Positions 56,499 to 64,000 of a DNA stretch of 64,000 nucleotides are shown in pieces. Source of the DNA: Pseudomonas rhizophila (lineage in GTDB: Bacteria > Pseudomonadota > Gammaproteobacteria > Pseudomonadales > Pseudomonadaceae); the NCBI RefSeq assembly GCF_003033885.1, contig NZ_CP024081.1, positions 903,401 to 967,400 of the forward strand, read 5' to 3'. Within the stretch, counting starts at the first letter, position 1; each line of letters starts with the position of its first letter. A model generated the notes under the pieces. The model was not told the origin of the DNA, did not search any database, and saw only the letters and a list, made by a program, of their open reading frames with translations. The translations under genes and the position numbers were made by a program.

Positions 56499-57364
56499 GG
56501 CTGGACCCTGGCGGCGTTTAGTAGTTGATCGGCCTGACCGGCTTCGGCCAACAGCACTGCCAACGCCGGGATGCGGTTGTCGCGCTCGATCAGCGTGGCG
56601 ACTGGCCCGGTCCGCGCCAGCGCCGTGCGATACAAGCGCCAGACCTCGTTATCGATTGGCGCACCGTGGTCATCGATCAGCAAACGCTCGCCCAGGCTGT
56701 CGGAGTCTTCGGCAAACCCGGCCAGATGAATTTCGCCGGTGGCCTGCAGGGGCAGGGCGTCGAGGTAAGCCTGGGGATCACGGCAATGGTTGATGCATGA
56801 AACGTAGACGTTGTTCACATCCAGCAGCAGTCCGCAGCCGGTGCGACGGATGACTTCACTGATGAAGTCAGGCTCGTCGAGGGTCGAGTCCTCGAACGCC
56901 AGATAAGTGGCCGGGTTTTCCAGCAGCAGCGTGCATTTGAGGCTGGACTGGACCTGATCGACGTGTTCGCAGACGCGCCTGAGCGTCGTTTCATCGTAGG
57001 CCAGGGGCAGCAGATCGTTGAGAAACACCGGGCCATGGCTGGACCAGGCCAGGTGTTCGGAAAAAGACTGGGGCTGATAGCGTTCGATCAGTGTGGCCAG
57101 GCGCTGCAAATGCGCAACATCCAGCGGCCCCTCTCCACCGATCGACAGGCCGACGCCGTGCAGTGACAGCGGATACTGTTCGCGTATCCGCCCCAGGAAG
57201 TGATGAAACGGCCCGCCGGCCACCATGTAGTTTTCCGCGTGCACTTCGAAGAAACCCAGATCCGGTCGGGTCTGGAGCACTTCACGAAAATGCTCAGTCT
57301 TGAGCCCCAGCCCCGCCCGCGGCGGTAGCCGGGTATCGAAGGCGAGGGAAGCGGTGTTCGACAT
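56495..57364 (-). CDS. DUF692 multinuclear iron oxidase (MNIO, BufB-like)
   Basis: The 289-residue TIM-barrel enzyme of the MNIO family modifies cysteines of ribosomally made peptides with iron and oxygen. Candidate iron ligands are present: [12 protein letters not shown] (His 69), SEHLAWS (His 104), LLENPATY (Glu 149), [10 protein letters not shown] (Asp 182, Asn 184), EIHLAGF (His 213) and LIERDN (Glu 260, Asp 262). It lies 24 bp after the DUF2282 precursor gene and overlaps the partner gene, so it is expected to act on that peptide. Confidence 0.9.
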   Translation of the reverse strand: MSNTASLAFDTRLPPRAGLGLKTEHFREVLQTRPDLGFFEVHAENYMVAGGPFHHFLGRIREQYPLSLHGVGLSIGGEGPLDVAHLQRLATLIERYQPQSFSEHLAWSSHGPVFLNDLLPLAYDETTLRRVCEHVDQVQSSLKCTLLLENPATYLAFEDSTLDEPDFISEVIRRTGCGLLLDVNNVYVSCINHCRDPQAYLDALPLQATGEIHLAGFAEDSDSLGERLLIDDHGAPIDNEVWRLYRTALARTGPVATLIERDNRIPALAVLLAEAGQADQLLNAARVQP

Positions 57365-57388
57365 GGCGGCAGGCCTCAGGCGGTGCGA

Positions 57389-57694
57389 TCAGGACTTGGC
57401 TTTATAGGCTTCAAGCTGGCCGAAGCCGGTGGGCGAGGTTTCGCTTTTGAGGGTGGTGCAGGTGCCCTTGGGGACCGATTTCCAGGCGTTGGCCTGATAG
57501 TCCATTTTCGCGGTGCCGGCACAGGTAGTGCCAGCGCCGGCGGCGCAGTCGTTCTTGCCTTTGAGAGCGACACCGAAGCATTTTTCCATGGTGTCGTCGG
57601 CGGCATGGACAGTCGAGACGCCTGTCATGCTCAAGGCAGAGCCAAGTGCCAGGGCCAGGGCGGCGGCGGACAGGGTGCGGGTCGAAGCAGTCAT
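57389..57694 (-). CDS. DUF2282 bufferin-type precursor peptide (BufA-like)
   Basis: The 101-residue exported peptide has a signal sequence ending VHAAD (cleavage ~31/32). The mature part has four Cys (C39, C50, C58, C79; spacing 10, 7 and 20), in [25 protein letters not shown] and VPKGTC, which is the DUF2282 pattern. In bufferins these Cys are modified by the MNIO enzyme and the product binds copper in the periplasm. GGAG lies seven bases before the ATG. A perfect CCGGCG/CGCCGG hairpin sits in the leader at 57722-57737. Confidence 0.88.
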   Translation of the reverse strand: MTASTRTLSAAALALALGSALSMTGVSTVHAADDTMEKCFGVALKGKNDCAAGAGTTCAGTAKMDYQANAWKSVPKGTCTTLKSETSPTGFGQLEAYKAKS

Positions 57695-57813
57695 GATGAT
57701 TCTCCAGTTTCAGGAAATGAACCGGCGTTAGCGCCGGTCTGTTGAACTAGAGAGGGGGTGGAGGAATGCGTTACAGCAGGTTCTCGATTTTTTTTGTTTG
57801 TTTCGAAATCCAT

Positions 57814-57960
57814 TGTGGCGAGGGGATTTAGCGAAACGTCGCACCGCCCCGTTGGGCTGCGAAGCAGTCCTAAAACCAGCTCCACAGTGAGTCAGGAAGA
57901 TTGAGTTGCCTGCCTTAGGGGCTGCTTCGCAGCCCAGCGGGGATAAATCCCCTCGCCACA
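57814..57960. repeat. REPIN-like inverted REP pair (GTGGCGAGGGG family)
   Basis: TGTGGCGAGGGGATTTAGCG and GGATAAATCCCCTCGCCACA face each other with inner GGGCTGCGAAGCAGTCC and GGGGCTGCTTCGCAGCCC hairpins. Confidence 0.8.
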
Positions 57961-57984
57961 ACAGCATTCACTTGAGAACTGGGC

Positions 57985-58010
57985 AAAAAAAAAACGGCCC
58001 GAAGGCCGTT
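57985..58010 (-). terminator. Terminator of the branched-chain amino-acid transporter operon
   Basis: On the minus strand AACGGCC pairs with GGCCGTT (57993-58010) around a four-base loop and is followed by a run of Ts, 20 bp after the braG stop. Confidence 0.88.
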
Positions 58011-58029
58011 TTCTCATGCAGCAACAGAC

Positions 58030-58731
58030 TCAACCGCCCAGATACGCCTCGCGTACTTTCGGGTCGGTCAACAGCGCCTCACCCGTGCCTTGCATCACCA
58101 CGCGGCCGTTCTCCAGCACGTACGCCCGGTCAGCGATTTTCAGCGCCTGGTTGGCGTTCTGCTCCACCAGGAATACCGTCACGCCATCCTTGCGCAGTTG
58201 TTCGATGATGTCGAAGATCTGCTGGATGATGATCGGCGCCAGGCCCAGGGACGGTTCGTCGAGCAGCAACAACTTGGGCTTGCTCATCAGCGCACGGCCG
58301 ATGGCGAGCATTTGCTGTTCGCCGCCGGACATGGTGCCGCCGCGCTGGCTAAAGCGTTCTTTCAGGCGGGGGAAAAGGTGCAGCACCTTGTCCATTTGCT
58401 CCTGAAAATCACCCTTTTCGGTGAAAAAACCGCCCATGGCGAGGTTTTCTTCCACGGTCAGTCGGGCAAATACCCGACGGCCTTCCGGCACCACGGCGAT
58501 GCTCTTGCGCATGATCTGCGAAGAGTCCTGGCCCACCAGCTCCTCACCCATGTAGCGGATGCTGCCACTGTGGGCCTGGGGCGAACCGCAGAGCGTCATC
58601 AGCAGGGTGGATTTGCCGGCACCGTTGGCACCGATCAGCGTCACGATTTCGCCCTGGCGGACTTCGACGTTGACGCTGTGCAGGGCCTGGATCTTGCCAT
58701 AGAAGGTGGAAACGTTTTCGAACTGCAGCAT
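58030..58731 (-). CDS. braG: Branched-chain amino-acid ABC ATPase BraG/LivF
   Basis: The 233-residue ATPase has Walker A GANGAGKST, signature MSGGEQQMLAIGRAL and Walker B LLLLDEPSLGLAP. It works with BraF to drive import of Leu, Ile, Val (and Ala in some pseudomonads). It abuts braF directly (58731/58732). Confidence 0.93.
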   Translation of the reverse strand: MLQFENVSTFYGKIQALHSVNVEVRQGEIVTLIGANGAGKSTLLMTLCGSPQAHSGSIRYMGEELVGQDSSQIMRKSIAVVPEGRRVFARLTVEENLAMGGFFTEKGDFQEQMDKVLHLFPRLKERFSQRGGTMSGGEQQMLAIGRALMSKPKLLLLDEPSLGLAPIIIQQIFDIIEQLRKDGVTVFLVEQNANQALKIADRAYVLENGRVVMQGTGEALLTDPKVREAYLGG

Positions 58732-59499
58732 TTACGCTTCCCCCAGGTAGGCTTTGATCACTTCAGGATTGTCGCGGATCTGTTCCGGCGAACCGTCGGC
58801 CAGCGGCGTGCCCTGGTTGATCACGACGATATGGTCGGAAATGCTCATGACCAGCTTCATGTCGTGCTCGATCAGCAACACGGTGACATCGTGCTCCTCG
58901 CGCAGCACGCCGATCAGCGCTTTGAGGTCTTCGGTTTCCTTCGGGTTCAGGCCGGCGGCCGGTTCGTCGAGCATGAGGATCCGCGGGCGGGTCATCATGC
59001 AGCGGGCGATTTCCAGGCGCCGTTGCTGACCGTAGGCCAGGGTGCCGGCGGTACGGTTGGCGAACTCCTTGAGGTTGACCTTCTCCAGCCAGTACTCGGC
59101 GAACTCCATGGCCTCGCGTTCGCTCTTGCGAAACGCCGGGGTCTTGAACAGACCGGCAAAGAAGTTGGTGTTCAGGTGACGATGCTGGGCGATCAACAGG
59201 TTCTCGACCGCCGTCATGTCCTTGAACAGCCGCACGTTCTGGAAGGTGCGCACCACACCCTTGCGGGCGATGTGGTGACCAGGCAGGCCCTGGATCGGCT
59301 CGCCGTCCAGCAGGATCGTGCCGCCGGTAGGCTGATAGAAGCCGGTCAGGCAGTTGAACACGGTGGTCTTGCCCGCGCCGTTCGGCCCGATCAATGCAAC
59401 GACCTGTTTCTCTTTCACGGTCAGGGCCACGCCATTGACCGCCAGCAAGCCGCCGAAGCGCATGCTCAAGTTTTCGACTTTCAGGATCTCGCGGCTCAT
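58732..59499 (-). CDS. braF: Branched-chain amino-acid ABC ATPase BraF/LivG
   Basis: The 255-residue ATPase has Walker [10 protein letters not shown], a signature-like [15 protein letters not shown] and Walker [14 protein letters not shown]. It overlaps the upstream permease gene by 4 bp. Confidence 0.93.
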   Translation of the reverse strand: MSREILKVENLSMRFGGLLAVNGVALTVKEKQVVALIGPNGAGKTTVFNCLTGFYQPTGGTILLDGEPIQGLPGHHIARKGVVRTFQNVRLFKDMTAVENLLIAQHRHLNTNFFAGLFKTPAFRKSEREAMEFAEYWLEKVNLKEFANRTAGTLAYGQQRRLEIARCMMTRPRILMLDEPAAGLNPKETEDLKALIGVLREEHDVTVLLIEHDMKLVMSISDHIVVINQGTPLADGSPEQIRDNPEVIKAYLGEA

Positions 59500-60752
59500 T
59501 TGCGCAGCTCCATGTGCGGGCGTTGCATAGGCAGCAGACCTTGAGGACGCCAGATCATCATCAGCACCATCAAGGCGCCGAACATCAACATGCGGTATTC
59601 GCTGAATTCACGCATCATTTCAGGCAACAGGATCATCACGATTGCCGCCAGGATCACACCCAGCTGCGAGCCCATCCCACCCAGCACCACGATGGCGAGG
59701 ATGATCGCCGACTCGATGAAGGTGAAGGATTCCGGCGTCACCAGGCCCTGACGGGCAGCAAAGAAGCTACCGGCGAAACCGGCGAAGGCGGCACCGAGGG
59801 TGAAAGCCGAAAGCTTGATCACGGTCGGGTTCAGACCCAGGGCACGGCAGGCGATCTCGTCTTCACGCAGCGCTTCCCACGCACGGCCGATAGGCATGCG
59901 CAGCAGGCGGTTGATGACGAACAGCGCAGCCAGGGCCAGCAACAGCGCAACCAGGTAGAGGAAAATCACCTTGTTGATCGAGTTGTAGGGCAGTCCGAAG
60001 TACTCGTGGAAGGTCTGCAGACCTTCGGCGGCTTTGCGTTCGAAGGTCAGGCCGAAGAACGTCGGCTTCTCGATATTGCTGATGCCGTTCGGGCCGCCGG
60101 TGATGTCGGTCAGGTTGCGCAGGAACAGACGGATGATCTCGCCGAAACCCAGGGTCACGATTGCCAGGTAGTCACCGCGCAAGCGCAGCACCGGGAAACC
60201 CAGCAGGAAACCGAAGGTGGCGGCCATCATCCCGGCAATTGGCAGGCAGATCCAGAAGCTCAAGCCGAAGTAATGGGACAGCAGCGCGTAGCTGTAGGCG
60301 CCGACGGCATAGAAGCCGACGTAACCCAGGTCCAGCAGACCGGCCAGCCCTACCACGATGTTCAGGCCCAGGCCCAGCATCACGTAGATCAGGATCAGGG
60401 TGGCGATGTCCACCGCACCGCGAGAGCCGAAAAACGGCCAGACCAACGCGATGACGATCAGGGCCAGGATGATCCAGCGCTGGGTAGTCGGCAGGGTCAG
60501 GAAGTTGCTGGCCTTGGCCGGGACTATCGGCAGGCCGGGCGAGGCCTTCCAGGCGGCGCTGATCTGCGTGCTGAACAGCACCCGCAGGAACATCAGCACC
60601 GAACACGCGGCGATGGTCGCCAGGATGGCGGGGCTGGTGCCGTGCACTTCAAGATCGATGCCCACGATGGTCAGTTTCAGGCCGAGTACCGGGTACGCGA
60701 CCGCCCAGACCAACAGCGCGCTGAAGAGCGCCGATTTAAGATGTTTAGTCAT
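59496..60752 (-). CDS. braE: Branched-chain amino-acid permease BraE/LivM
   Basis: The 418-residue inner-membrane permease has about ten hydrophobic segments and the LivM loop ([20 protein letters not shown]). It overlaps braD by 4 bp, which suggests coupled translation of the permease pair. Confidence 0.93.
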   Translation of the reverse strand: MTKHLKSALFSALLVWAVAYPVLGLKLTIVGIDLEVHGTSPAILATIAACSVLMFLRVLFSTQISAAWKASPGLPIVPAKASNFLTLPTTQRWIILALIVIALVWPFFGSRGAVDIATLILIYVMLGLGLNIVVGLAGLLDLGYVGFYAVGAYSYALLSHYFGLSFWICLPIAGMMAATFGFLLGFPVLRLRGDYLAIVTLGFGEIIRLFLRNLTDITGGPNGISNIEKPTFFGLTFERKAAEGLQTFHEYFGLPYNSINKVIFLYLVALLLALAALFVINRLLRMPIGRAWEALREDEIACRALGLNPTVIKLSAFTLGAAFAGFAGSFFAARQGLVTPESFTFIESAIILAIVVLGGMGSQLGVILAAIVMILLPEMMREFSEYRMLMFGALMVLMMIWRPQGLLPMQRPHMELRK

Positions 60753-61672
60753 ACCTTCTCAACCTCCGGACGGCCCAGGATGCCGGTCGGCCGGAACAGC
60801 AGCACCAGAACCAACAAGCCGAACGCCACGACGTCCTTGTATTGATCGCCGAAGATGTCGGCACCAAAGGCTTCCGCCACGCCCAGCACCAGCCCGCCGA
60901 GCATGGCTCCGGGGATGCTGCCGATGCCGCCCAGTACCGCGGCGGTGAAGGCCTTCAGGCCCACGAGGAAACCGGCGTTGGGGTTGATCACACCGTATTG
61001 CATGCTCAACAGCACGGCGGCGATGGCCGCCAGGGCCGCGCCGATGACGAAGGTCAGGGCAATGATGTTGTTGGTGTTGATGCCCAGCAGGTTGGCCATC
61101 TTGATGTCCTCGGCGCAGGCGCGGCAGGCGCGGCCCAGGCGGGAACGGGAGATGAACAGCGTCAGGCCGAGCATGGCGACCAGGGTCACCACGAACACCA
61201 CGATTTGCATGTAGGAAATCAGCACTTCCTGTGCCCCCCCTGGCCCGAAGGTAAAGTTACCCGGAATCAGGTTGGGAATGGATTTGTCCTTGGAGTCTTG
61301 CGACAGCAGAACGGTGTTCTGCAGGAAGATCGACATGCCGATGGCCGAAATCAGCGGGATCAGACGGTTGCTGCCGCGCAAGGGGCGGTAGGCGATCCGT
61401 TCGATGCTGTAGCCATAGGAACTGGTCACCACGATGCTCGCGATGAACGCCGCGGTCATTAACAGCGGGACACTGTCGAGTCCCATCATGGCCAGCCCGG
61501 CGATGGCGATGAACGCCACGTAGGAGCCGATCATGTACACCTCGCCGTGGGCGAAGTTGATCATTCCAATGATGCCGTAAACCATCGTATAGCCGATGGC
61601 GATCAGGGCATACGTGCTGCCAACGGTCAGGCCGTTAACCAGCTGTTGGAAGAAGTGATAGATGTCAGGCAT
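60749..61672 (-). CDS. braD: Branched-chain amino-acid permease BraD/LivH
   Basis: The 307-residue inner-membrane permease has the LivH pattern ([40 protein letters not shown]). Its gene follows a terminator that separates it from braC, so it is expressed less than the binding protein. Confidence 0.93.
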   Translation of the reverse strand: MPDIYHFFQQLVNGLTVGSTYALIAIGYTMVYGIIGMINFAHGEVYMIGSYVAFIAIAGLAMMGLDSVPLLMTAAFIASIVVTSSYGYSIERIAYRPLRGSNRLIPLISAIGMSIFLQNTVLLSQDSKDKSIPNLIPGNFTFGPGGAQEVLISYMQIVVFVVTLVAMLGLTLFISRSRLGRACRACAEDIKMANLLGINTNNIIALTFVIGAALAAIAAVLLSMQYGVINPNAGFLVGLKAFTAAVLGGIGSIPGAMLGGLVLGVAEAFGADIFGDQYKDVVAFGLLVLVLLFRPTGILGRPEVEKV

Positions 61673-61845
61673 TACAGCGCTCCTAAAAACCTGATACGCA
61701 TTTCACTGGTGGAGTCATTTTCCCGCCCGGCCCCGTGGATCTGCATCCACTTCGAGCACGAGGTTTGCCAGCGAACCGCTGATGACGGTTTTGAGATTTT
61801 CAGGTGGGGAGACTGGCGGATCACGCCAGCGCGGCCCAATACATT

Positions 61846-61877
61846 TAAAACAAAGCCCACGGCACGCCGTGGGCTTT
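61846..61877 (-). terminator. Intrinsic terminator between braC and braD
   Basis: AAAGCCCACGGC (61852-61863) pairs perfectly with GCCGTGGGCTTT (61866-61877). On the minus strand it is 25 bp after the braC stop and followed by a GTTTT stretch. It should reduce transcription into the permease and ATPase genes. Confidence 0.85.
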
Positions 61878-61901
61878 ATTGGCAGTCAGTCAGGCCAGGC
61901 C

Positions 61902-63029
61902 TTACTGAGGCGAAGCTTCGGTTTTAGGTTTGCCGAAATGCCACTGGTAAACCACAAACTTGAAGTCCTTCAGGTCGCCCTTGTCGTCGAAGCTCAGGTC
62001 ACCGGTCGGAGTCTTGAAAGTACCGGCGTGGATGGCTTCAGCCACTTTTTCCGGGTCTTCGCTCTTGGTTTCGGTGATGGCCTGGGCAATCACTTGAACG
62101 GCCGAGTAGGACGGGAACACGAACGGACCGCTCGGGTCTTCCTTCTTGGCTTTGAACGCGTCAGCCAGGGCGATGTTGGCCGGATCCTGGTCGAAGGATT
62201 TCGGCAGGGTCACCAGCAAACCTTCGGAAGCTTCCTTGGCGATCTGCGAGATCGAGTCGTTACCCACGCCTTCCGGACCCATGAACTTGGCGTTCAGGCC
62301 TTTTTCCTGGGATTGACGCAGGATCAGGCCCAGCTCCGGGTGGTAGCCGCCGTAGTAGACGAAGTCGACGTTGGCTTGCTTGAGCTTGGCGATCATCGAG
62401 GAGAAGTCTTTGTCGCCGGCGTTCACGCCTTCGAACACGGCGACTTTCACGCCTTTCTTCTCAAGGGTCGTTTTCACGGCACTGGCGATACCTTCGCCGT
62501 ATTGCTGCTTGTCGTGCAGGACGGCAACGACTTTCGGCTTGACGTGGTCGGCAATGTAGTTGCCCGCGGCAGGGCCCTGGGCGCTGTCCAGGCCGATGGT
62601 GCGGAAGATCATCTTGTAGCCGCGAGCGGTGATGTCCGGGCTGGTGGCGGCTGGCGTGATCATGATCACGCCTTCGTCTTCATAGATGTCCGAAGCCGGT
62701 TGGGTGGAGCTGGAGCACAGGTGGCCGACCACGAACTTGACGCCGTCGTTGACGACTTTGTTCGCCACCGCGACCGCTTGTTTTGGATCACAGGCGTCAT
62801 CGTATTCAACGGCAACCAGTTGCTTGCCGTTGACGCCGCCCTTGGCGTTGATCTGCTCGATGGCCATTTTGGAGCCACTGAATTGCATGTCGCCGTACTG
62901 GGCTACGGGGCCGGTCTTTGGGCCGGCGATGCCGATCTTGATGGTGTCGGCGGCGAACGAATGGCTGGCAACCCCGGCCAGAACCATAGCGGCAAACAGT
63001 TTGGAAATCTGCTTAGTAGCCTTAGTCAT
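61902..63029 (-). CDS. braC: Branched-chain amino-acid-binding protein BraC/LivK
   Basis: The 375-residue periplasmic binding protein (Peripla_BP_6) has a signal peptide (~1-26, ending ASHSFA) and the start of mature protein ADTIKIGIAGPKTGPVAQYG. It supplies Leu/Ile/Val to the BraDEFG membrane complex. First gene of the operon; its promoter lies in the 339-bp divergent region upstream. Confidence 0.95.
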   Translation of the reverse strand: MTKATKQISKLFAAMVLAGVASHSFAADTIKIGIAGPKTGPVAQYGDMQFSGSKMAIEQINAKGGVNGKQLVAVEYDDACDPKQAVAVANKVVNDGVKFVVGHLCSSSTQPASDIYEDEGVIMITPAATSPDITARGYKMIFRTIGLDSAQGPAAGNYIADHVKPKVVAVLHDKQQYGEGIASAVKTTLEKKGVKVAVFEGVNAGDKDFSSMIAKLKQANVDFVYYGGYHPELGLILRQSQEKGLNAKFMGPEGVGNDSISQIAKEASEGLLVTLPKSFDQDPANIALADAFKAKKEDPSGPFVFPSYSAVQVIAQAITETKSEDPEKVAEAIHAGTFKTPTGDLSFDDKGDLKDFKFVVYQWHFGKPKTEASPQ

Positions 63030-63368
63030 AGTGCTCCACTCATGCTGTTGTAGTTTTTATAGTCCTGGCGCCGAAGCAGCAGAACCGGGTCAGATATCTT
63101 GGATATCCTCGCGGAAAATGCCCCCGGCAACTGTACCGGTACAGTGTAGAGCGCCGATTGTTGGCAAGGGAAGCTGGCGCTTGGGGGCAAAACCTGAGGG
63201 TGTCGCTTAATTGAAAGAAAAAGACAGAATGGCGGCGGGGTTCGTCCGGACAAATCGGCAATCCCTGGCTTTCCTGCGCTTTCCAATCGGTACTCCAATT
63301 GCTACCGGGTTTTTCTGCCAGACCACCGACGTTATCATTCGCGCCGATTTCTTTTCCGGACAGCTCCC
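63030..63368. promoter_or_regulatory. Divergent intergenic region between braC and the DUF2288 gene
   Basis: These 339 bp have no credible gene. They should hold the braC promoter on the minus strand and the DUF2288 promoter on the plus strand. I see no confident operator. An inverted ACCGGTACAGTGTAGAGCGC patch near 63136 is weak. Confidence 0.4.
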
Positions 63369-63674
63369 ATGAATCAAGAACCTAGCACCCTCTATGCCAA
63401 ACTGCTTGGTGAAACCGCATCCATCACCTGGAAGGAGCTGGAGCCGTTCTTTGCCAAGGGTGCCCTATTGTGGGTCGACCCGGCCCTGGATCTGATCGCC
63501 GCGGCCGAGGCCGTTGCCCAGGACGAAGGTACCAAAGTCGCCGCCTGGCTGGCTGCCGACCAGTTGGCCAAGCTGTCTGAAACGCGGGCGCTGGACTTTT
63601 TCGAACGCGATCCGCAGCTATGGGCGGTGGTGGTTTCACCGTGGATTATGGTCCAGGAAAGGGCATCGGTTTGA
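63369..63674 (+). CDS. DUF2288 protein
   Basis: The 101-residue protein is mostly helical with the DUF2288 features LYAKLLGETASITWKELEPF and LWVDPALDLIAAAEAVAQDE, and ends VVVSPWIMVQERA. Function unknown. The start follows a weak CAGCTCCC site at the expected distance. Confidence 0.8.
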   Translation: MNQEPSTLYAKLLGETASITWKELEPFFAKGALLWVDPALDLIAAAEAVAQDEGTKVAAWLAADQLAKLSETRALDFFERDPQLWAVVVSPWIMVQERASV

Positions 63675-63860
63675 TGCCTGCACCAAGTTGGTTCGTATTT
63701 TCTGCGGAGTAAAAGTGTGTAGGTGAGTAGCGTGATGGCATCCTGCCGTGGTGAAACGCCACAGCAGAGGGTGACGTATACGTAACGGGAACAGTTTATT
63801 GGGCAGCCGTTGGGCTGCTTAATTGTTTCTGAATGTTGATTTTGTGTTTTGGTCCAAGGC

Positions 63861-63951
63861 CGCCAATCGCGAGCAGGCTCGCTCCCACAGTGAACCGCGT
63901 TTCTCAGAAAGAACGCGATTAATGTGGGAGCGAGCCTGCTCGCGATTGGCG
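63861..63951. repeat. Inverted REP pair at the right edge
   Basis: AATCGCGAGCAGGCTCGCTC and GAGCGAGCCTGCTCGCGATT face outward around TTCTCAGAAA. The rest of the 63675-64000 tail is gene-free apart from a GGGCAGCCGTTGGGCTGC hairpin near 63800 that may end the DUF2288 transcript. Confidence 0.75.
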
Positions 63952-64000
63952 CGACGCGGTCCTGCGCCTGCCTCAATAAGTCTTGCCCGTATGGTTATTC

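Overview
The window is a chromosomal segment of a Pseudomonas, most likely of the P. fluorescens group. The evidence is a dense set of GC-rich genes whose neighbourhoods match that genus (rimO-kup, mprF beside a VirJ-like hydrolase, quiP beside the ligase/exonuclease pair, a braCDEFG-type transporter, an AotO-like protein inside an arginine-type ABC operon), plus many interspersed REP/REPIN pairs of two families, GTGGCGAGGG... and GTGGGAGCGAGCC.... I see no prophage, integrase, transposase or CRISPR array.

Layout. 0-9.7 kb: rimO, kup, the mprF plus alanyl-phosphatidylglycerol hydrolase pair, a tandem pair of initiator tRNA genes, and dinB under a clear LexA box. 9.8-17.5 kb: a lipoprotein, proS, ampG, an alkyltransferase-like protein, a DUF481 outer-membrane protein, a cold-shock protein and dcd. 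17.5-31.5 kb: a DNA-repair gene set (MPE/PdeM nuclease, Lhr-type helicase, ATP-dependent ligase, SNM1-like exonuclease) split into two pairs by about 8 kb that carry an aotJQMOP-like transporter, an acyltransferase and a secreted glycosidase-like protein. 31.6-37.6 kb: quiP acylase, a yfcG-type GST, an isochorismatase-fold protein, two SEC-C proteins, a LEA lipoprotein and a DUF6231 protein.

37.7-47.4 kb is rich in envelope genes: two tandem OmpA-family lipoproteins whose Shine-Dalgarno sites are folded into leader hairpins, a DUF1145/collagen-like pair, CopD, dinG (with a candidate LexA box), a serine hydrolase, a third OmpA-family protein with a histone-H1-like tail, pdxH and a SlyB-like lipoprotein. 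47.4-48.35 kb is non-coding and holds a large inverted repeat with arms of about 340 bp around REP elements. 48.4-57.7 kb: nhaA, a cysteine-synthase-like enzyme, a FAD oxidoreductase, a lipoprotein, a divergent SDR/LysR pair, and a bufferin-type RiPP operon (DUF2282 precursor, DUF692 MNIO enzyme, DUF2063 partner, DoxX). 58-63 kb is a branched-chain amino-acid ABC transporter operon, followed by a DUF2288 gene and a terminal REP pair.

Functional themes are envelope homeostasis (lipid aminoacylation, muropeptide recycling, OmpA lipoproteins), DNA damage tolerance (dinB, dinG, the Lhr/MPE/ligase/exonuclease set, ATL), and amino-acid uptake through two ABC operons. In both ABC operons a terminator after the binding-protein gene probably sets a high ratio of binding protein to permease. 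All functional names rest on motif recognition and remembered family features; no database search was run.
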